9,516 bases of DNA, taken from contig JASKZW010000100.1 in the NCBI GenBank assembly GCA_030147425.1, positions 1-9,516 of the forward strand. Direction: 5' to 3'. Source of the DNA: Tissierellales bacterium (GTDB lineage Bacteria > Bacillota_A > Clostridia > Tissierellales > JASKZW01). The notes under the pieces were generated by a model, which was not told the origin of the DNA, did not search any database, and saw only the letters and a list, made by a program, of their open reading frames with translations. Below are positions 7,033 to 9,516 of this stretch, piece by piece; the stretch's first letter is position 1, and each line of letters starts with the position of its first letter. The position numbers and the translations under genes are program-made.

Positions 7033-7837
7033 CTCTACCATCTCCTCCCATATAAATAATTCCTGATGATGATGATTCTAACTTGGTAGTTTCACCAAAA
7101 AAAATCTTTCCCATAAAGGTTACATTTTCCATTTCATAAGGAATTTTTACCTTTACAGTCCTATAGTAAGTCGAATTATCATTAGTCTCTTTACCAGCTA
7201 GTTTCCAACGTTCATTCTTATAATGTTCAGCTTCAAAACTACCAGCTGAAAAGTTATTTATATCTGTTCCACTTTTATCGTATCCATCTCTATCGTAATA
7301 ATACATATCATATCCAGAGTTATCATAACCATGTTCATCATATATAAACTCATTATATATATGGTGTTTAGAGTGATCTTCTTTTATAACCTTTTGCCCT
7401 TTGTACTTAACATACTTTTGTAATTTAGGATACTTACCTACATGGTTAAATCCTTTTTGAATAGGTCCTAATTCTATATACTTATCTTTATTTTTAGAGT
7501 CTATCTGATACTTATCAAGACCTTCCGTAGAAACAAACTTATCAAATATATCATTAATTAGATAACCTCTATCTTCTTCTGTTATATGACCTGCGCTTAT
7601 ACCTTCATTTTCACTTAAAATCTTTTCTTCCATAGCCTTAAAAGATCCACCTTGATATGAATATTCATTTTCTAATATGGTCATATGAAGTAAATCTGAT
7701 GTGATATTTTGTAGTTGTGTTTTAGTATATAAAGCTCTACCCAAATCTAAAACCGGTCCCAAAAGTAAAAGTAATATGGGTAAAATAATTGCAAATTCTA
7801 CTAAAGCTTGTCCTTTTTCACTTCTTTTCTCCTTCAT
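7001..7837 (-). CDS. tadE: TadE-like pseudopilin (first), with Tyr/Asp-rich repeat
   Basis: This 278-residue protein begins with a short basic leader and the processing-site motif E-K-G|Q-A-L-V-E-F-A-I-I-L-P-I-L-L-L-L-L-G-P (cut after G9, Glu at 14), the hallmark of TadE proteins. A single membrane helix is followed by a polar extracytoplasmic domain. Residues 166-192 contain two copies of Y-D-x-x-G-Y-D-x-S-G-x-D, separated by M-Y-Y. At 278 residues it looks long for a TadE protein, since many are shorter than 200. The ATG at 7837 is preferred over one at 7843 because AGGAG is 8 nt from the former and only 2 nt from the latter. It is the first gene after the internal terminator, so its expression depends on read-through. 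Confidence 0.83.
   Translation of the reverse strand: MKEKRSEKGQALVEFAIILPILLLLLGPVLDLGRALYTKTQLQNITSDLLHMTILENEYSYQGGSFKAMEEKILSENEGISAGHITEEDRGYLINDIFDKFVSTEGLDKYQIDSKNKDKYIELGPIQKGFNHVGKYPKLQKYVKYKGQKVIKEDHSKHHIYNEFIYDEHGYDNSGYDMYYYDRDGYDKSGTDINNFSAGSFEAEHYKNERWKLAGKETNDNSTYYRTVKVKIPYEMENVTFMGKIFFGETTKLESSSSGIIYMGGDGRDVKEPKKQSS
7262..7342 (-). repeat. Two-copy Y-D-x-x-G-Y-D-x-S-G-x-D repeat within a tadE-like gene
   Basis: The encoded protein segment contains two 12-residue units, YDEHGYDNSGYD and YDRDGYDKSGTD, separated by MYY. The spacing of Y, D and G is conserved while the variable positions differ, so the duplication is visible at protein level. Short G-Y-D-type repeats are often surface-exposed in other proteins, but no specific ligand can be named. 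Confidence 0.6.
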
Positions 7838-7854
7838 AAACATTTCTCCTTAAT

Positions 7855-7881
7855 AAAAAAAGGGATGAGTAACCATCCCTT
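7855..7881 (-). terminator. Intrinsic terminator inside the tad operon, between pilins and machinery
   Basis: On the minus strand AAGGGATG, loop GTTACT and CATCCCTT form a perfect 8-bp stem, immediately followed by a T-run. The stem occupies 7860-7867 and 7874-7881; the T-run of the transcript corresponds to A at 7855-7860. It lies 60 nt after the second pilin stop, and its T-run ends 3 nt before the AAGGAG of the first tadE-like gene. All genes downstream run the same way with tiny gaps, so it probably acts as a partial terminator that gives more pilin than machinery mRNA. Confidence 0.8.
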
Positions 7882-7883
7882 CA

Positions 7884-7900
7884 CTACCCTTAAAGGATAG
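7884..7900 (-). promoter_or_regulatory. Second hairpin upstream of the terminator, possible antiterminator element
   Basis: On the minus strand CTATCC, TTTAA and GGGTAG form a 6-bp hairpin (one G-U pair) just before the terminator. Part of its 5' arm and loop, ATCCTTT, can instead pair with AAGGGAT, the 5' arm of the terminator (7 pairs, one G-U). The two folds are mutually exclusive, the arrangement expected of an attenuator. The pairing is seen in the sequence; a regulatory use is only inferred. Confidence 0.3.
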
Positions 7901-7940
7901 TTTACTTATATATAGTGTTGATATTGATTTTTAAAATATA

Positions 7941-8114
7941 TTAATCTTTACTACCTGACTTATCTAAACTCTTGTTTATTTCACCAAATTTTTTACCTAA
8001 TGTATCACCTACTGAGCCTAAAGCTACTATAGCAACTATAGACACTAGTACTAATATTAAACCATATTCAACCATACCTTGTCCTGACTCTTCATTCATT
8101 AACCAATTCATCAT
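7941..8114 (-). CDS. flp: Flp-type prepilin (second, downstream copy)
   Basis: This is a 57-residue class III prepilin. A short leader ends in E-E-S-G, and the peptidase is expected to cut before Q-G-M-V-E-Y-G-L-I-L-V-L-V-S-I-V-A-I-V-A-L, with Glu and Tyr at positions 5 and 6 of the mature pilin. After the helix comes a short polar tail (K-K-F-G-E-I-N-K-S-L-D-K-S-G-S-K-D). The 57-residue size is normal for Flp pilins. The start region is ATG-ATG-ATG (8117, 8114, 8111); a strong AAGGAGG, overlapping the previous gene's stop, places 8114 at 7 nt, which is why it was chosen, though 8117 is possible. The mature protein is the likely fibre subunit. An internal terminator follows the gene. Confidence 0.88.
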   Translation of the reverse strand: MMNWLMNEESGQGMVEYGLILVLVSIVAIVALGSVGDTLGKKFGEINKSLDKSGSKD

Positions 8115-8283
8115 CATTATTCCTCCTTATTTTTTGTCTAATGCATCTAAAATTTCCTTACTGCCATCATTGTAAATTTTTCTGACAGGTCCTCCTCCTA
8201 ATCCACCTAAGACACCAACTACTGCTAGGCTTATAAGGACTAGTATAAGACCATATTCAACCATACCTTGTCCTGATTCTTCA
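8061..8283 (-). repeat. Near-identical 34-nt segment shared by the two flp genes
   Basis: Positions 8061-8094 and 8250-8283 match at 33 of 34 bases. They encode the E-E-S-G-Q-G-M-V-E-Y-G processing-site region of both pilins. The flanking leader and tail sequences differ. Identity extends over synonymous positions, which suggests duplication with later exchange, or recent duplication with fast divergence of the tails. Confidence 0.75.
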
Positions 8284-8300
8284 CTAAAGATACTAGTCAC
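8127..8300 (-). CDS. flp: Flp-type prepilin (first, upstream copy)
   Basis: This is a 57-residue class III prepilin with the leader M-T-S-I-F-S-E-E-S-G, a predicted cut after G10, and the mature start Q-G-M-V-E-Y-G-L-I-L-V-L-I-S-L-A-V-V-G-V-L (Glu and Tyr at positions 5 and 6). Unlike the other copy, its helix ends in a glycine-rich G-G-L-G-G-G-P, followed by V-R-K-I-Y-N-D-G-S-K-E-I-L-D-A-L-D-K-K. The only upstream start in frame is GTG at 8300; AGGAGG lies 8 nt before it, and the next in-frame codons upstream lead to a stop at 8313. The gap to the peptidase gene is 12 nt, and its own stop overlaps the AAGGAGG of the next pilin. It could be a major or a minor subunit. Confidence 0.88.
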   Translation of the reverse strand: MTSIFSEESGQGMVEYGLILVLISLAVVGVLGGLGGGPVRKIYNDGSKEILDALDKK

Positions 8301-8312
8301 TTTATCGTCCTC

Positions 8313-8993
8313 CTAGTATACCTTTGATATCAAGTCTAAAATGGACTCTGCAAATATGACTACCATAAAGCCTCCCATAATTTGTGTGGCCATGGGAAAT
8401 GTAGACCCCATTTTAAGCTTTTTAGTCTTGAAACCAACTAGTATATAAAGAGCTAGAAAAATTGCTATTCCTAGATAAAAGTCATATAAGCCTGATATTC
8501 CAGAATAGGCAGATATGGCCATAGCTAATTTAACATCTCCTGCTCCTACTCCTATACTGCCGGATAATTTCTTTGTGATAAATCCTGCTAGAAAGAAAAT
8601 AATACTTGTTACTACTAGAGCTAATATTCCATCTTTTATGCCAGTAAAACCTCTGCTAAAACCTTGATAGATAAGTCCTAGTAATAAAATTATTAAGACC
8701 AATTCGTTTGGTATAATTCTAATCTTTTGATCTACTTTTACTCCAAGTAAGGCCAAAAGTGCAAATATAGACGCTAATATTGCCTTGAATAAGCTAAAAT
8801 AATAGAAAGATATACCAAAAAGAAAGGCTCCAGATAACACATCTATTATCTTTCCTAGATAAAAATTATAAGAATATCTACTATATTCTTTATTTTTTTG
8901 TTTTTGTTTATAAGTTATTACTTTTTCTGAAAGGGGCTCTATAAAATATCCTAAGAATCCTCCCAGTAAAGCTGTCATTACTATTTTTACCAA
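8313..8993 (-). CDS. Prepilin peptidase, A24 family (TadV/CpaA-like)
   Basis: This 226-residue polytopic membrane aspartic protease is expected to remove the leaders of the Flp and TadE/G prepilins. The two catalytic Asp residues of the A24 family are visible: D88 in V-D-Q-K-I-R-I-I-P-N and D153 in the G-x-G-D motif G-V-G-A-G-D-V-K-L-A (148-157). Several hydrophobic segments surround them. The N-terminal methyltransferase domain with CxxC pairs found in type IV PilD is absent, although an N-terminal segment of about 45 residues precedes the core. The frame has an in-frame TGA directly before TTG at 8993, and AGGAAG lies 7 nt ahead of that TTG; an ATG at 8978 has no good ribosome binding site. 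It is the first gene of the operon. Confidence 0.9.
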   Translation of the reverse strand: MVKIVMTALLGGFLGYFIEPLSEKVITYKQKQKNKEYSRYSYNFYLGKIIDVLSGAFLFGISFYYFSLFKAILASIFALLALLGVKVDQKIRIIPNELVLIILLLGLIYQGFSRGFTGIKDGILALVVTSIIFFLAGFITKKLSGSIGVGAGDVKLAMAISAYSGISGLYDFYLGIAIFLALYILVGFKTKKLKMGSTFPMATQIMGGFMVVIFAESILDLISKVY

Positions 8994-9349
8994 TCACTTA
9001 CTTCCTTTCTTACAAGAAACTATCACTTCATAACCTAGTCTATATTAATAAAAAATAAGACTCTACCCTTTTTTAATCATGTTGTTCTCATTTTTTGTTA
9101 CCTTTCCATTTTTTTCTTGTTTTTATTTTTTTATAAAAAAGTAATCTAATCGTAATATTTAAAGCTTTGAAGATATACTACTGTTTCTGTATAACATACA
9201 TTAAAAAAGAGTGACTTATATAATCACCCTTTATTTTCTCCTTATTTTGTTATAGAATTATAAGATTTACTTAATTTTATTTTTCTAAATTATTCTAGAA
9301 AATTACTAAAACTTGTAGTTTCTTATTTTCTTAACTATAGATATAGATT
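8994..9349 (-). promoter_or_regulatory. Intergenic region expected to hold the tad operon promoter
   Basis: This stretch separates the IclR-like gene from the peptidase gene. It holds the regulator's terminator (9203-9232) and about 200 very A/T-rich bases before the operon. The best promoter-like pair I see on the minus strand is TTCAAA (9171-9166), a 17-bp spacer and TAGATT (9148-9143), four of six matches to each sigma-A hexamer, which would give a leader of about 140 nt. In such AT-rich DNA this is weak evidence. Between 9233 and 9349 there is only a weak 7-bp hairpin around 9282-9302. I see no gene in the region; ORFs of 3-7 codons in the leader are not credible genes. Confidence 0.3.
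9203..9232 (-). terminator. Intrinsic terminator of the IclR-family gene
   Basis: On the minus strand AAAGGGTGA, a 9-nt A/T loop and TCACTCTTT form a stem of about 9 bp with one G-U pair, followed by a T-run (A at 9203-9208 on the plus strand). It lies about 118 nt after the regulator's stop. It should insulate the tad operon from transcription coming from the regulator. Confidence 0.75.
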
Positions 9350-9516
9350 TTATAAATACTTATTAATAGCTTCCTGTAGTTCTTTAGATGTCTGAAGTAA
9401 TTGTTTTTCTATATTTTCCATTCCCTTAAATTTTAACCTAGTACTAGGTCCTGATACTCCTAAAGTAGCTATAATATTACCTTTTTTATCCCTAAGTCCT
9501 TTAGCAATACAAGTTA
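9350..9516 (-). CDS. C-terminal end of an IclR-family transcriptional regulator (5' truncated)
   Basis: The last 54 residues are visible, ending with TAA at 9352-9350; the N-terminus lies beyond the right edge. The sequence begins T-C-I-A-K-G-L-R-D-K-K-G-N-I-I-A-T-L-G-V-S-G-P-S-T-R-L and ends in an amphipathic helix. This matches the end of the IclR effector-binding domain, where C-I-A-x-P-V-R-D-x-x-G-x-x-x-A-x-x-S-V-S-G-P is typical. The winged helix-turn-helix that would bind DNA is not in view. IclR regulators usually control small-molecule catabolism, and its own terminator separates it from the tad genes, so any link to pilus control is only a possibility. Confidence 0.8.
   Translation of the reverse strand, partial: TCIAKGLRDKKGNIIATLGVSGPSTRLKFKGMENIEKQLLQTSKELQEAINKYL

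Noticed and set aside
7900..7940. Promoter for the downstream tad genes in the gap after the pilins
   Set aside because: TATATATAA-like bases occur, but no suitable -35 element is seen, and a transcript from here would meet the terminator immediately.
7972..8175. Plus-strand open frame over the pilin genes
   Set aside because: It is opposite the two Flp pilin genes, whose processing sites and ribosome binding sites are unmistakable.
575..8993. Type IVa pilus, competence or type II secretion locus
   Set aside because: CpaE, CpaB, TadE-like proteins and Flp-size pilins with a G|Q-x-x-x-E-Y site are specific to Tad; the peptidase also lacks the methylase domain.
9020..9070. Palindromic operator around GTCTATATTAATAAAAAATAAGAC
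   Set aside because: Only the outer four bases on each side pair; the rest is A/T-rich chance similarity.
8994..9200. Cyclic di-GMP riboswitch in the tad leader
   Set aside because: Such riboswitches precede pilus genes in some Clostridia, so I looked for the conserved GEMM-type elements. I see neither the paired stems nor the conserved A/G-rich core in this A/T-rich leader.

Overview
The window looks like chromosomal DNA from a low-GC, AT-rich Gram-positive bacterium, most likely a member of the Clostridia. Base composition and codon use are strongly A/T-biased, Shine-Dalgarno sequences are purine-rich (AGGAGG-like), and start codons are mixed ATG, GTG and TTG. The central locus is a pilus system of monoderm type, with no outer-membrane secretin.

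Almost the whole window (about 8993 down to 253, all on the minus strand) is one compact tad (tight adherence / Flp pilus) gene cluster. In transcription order it holds a prepilin peptidase (A24 family), two small Flp prepilins too short to stand out as long open frames, two TadE-like pseudopilins, a short TadE/TadG-like pseudopilin, CpaB (SAF domain), CpaE/TadZ (ParA/MinD-like ATPase), CpaF/TadA (secretion ATPase), TadB and TadC (inner-membrane platform), and finally a DUF192 protein. Gaps between genes are 1 to 24 nt, or the genes overlap. The one exception is a 103-nt gap after the second pilin, which contains a convincing intrinsic terminator. This probably lets pilin and peptidase mRNA exceed that of the assembly machinery.

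The expected workflow is as follows. Prepilins and TadE/G pseudopilins enter the membrane and are cut by the peptidase after the Gly of a G|Q-x-x-x-E-[YF] type site. CpaF hydrolyses ATP to drive extrusion through the TadB/TadC platform, CpaE positions the machine, and CpaB acts on the outer face of the membrane. No secretin, pilotin or TadD is present, which fits a single-membrane cell.

On the left edge (1-256, plus strand) is the 3' end of a convergent gene, probably a NERD-domain protein. Its stop codon overlaps that of the DUF192 gene inside the loop of a bidirectional terminator. On the right edge (9350-9516, minus strand) is the C-terminal end of an IclR-family regulator, followed by its own terminator and an AT-rich region of about 200 bp that should hold the tad promoter. 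I found no tRNA, rRNA, CRISPR array or insertion sequence. This is a recognisable Tad locus rather than a new class of system. Its less ordinary points are the internal terminator with a possible alternative pairing, the terminal DUF192 gene, the Tyr/Asp repeat in a TadE protein and the paired, divergent pilins.
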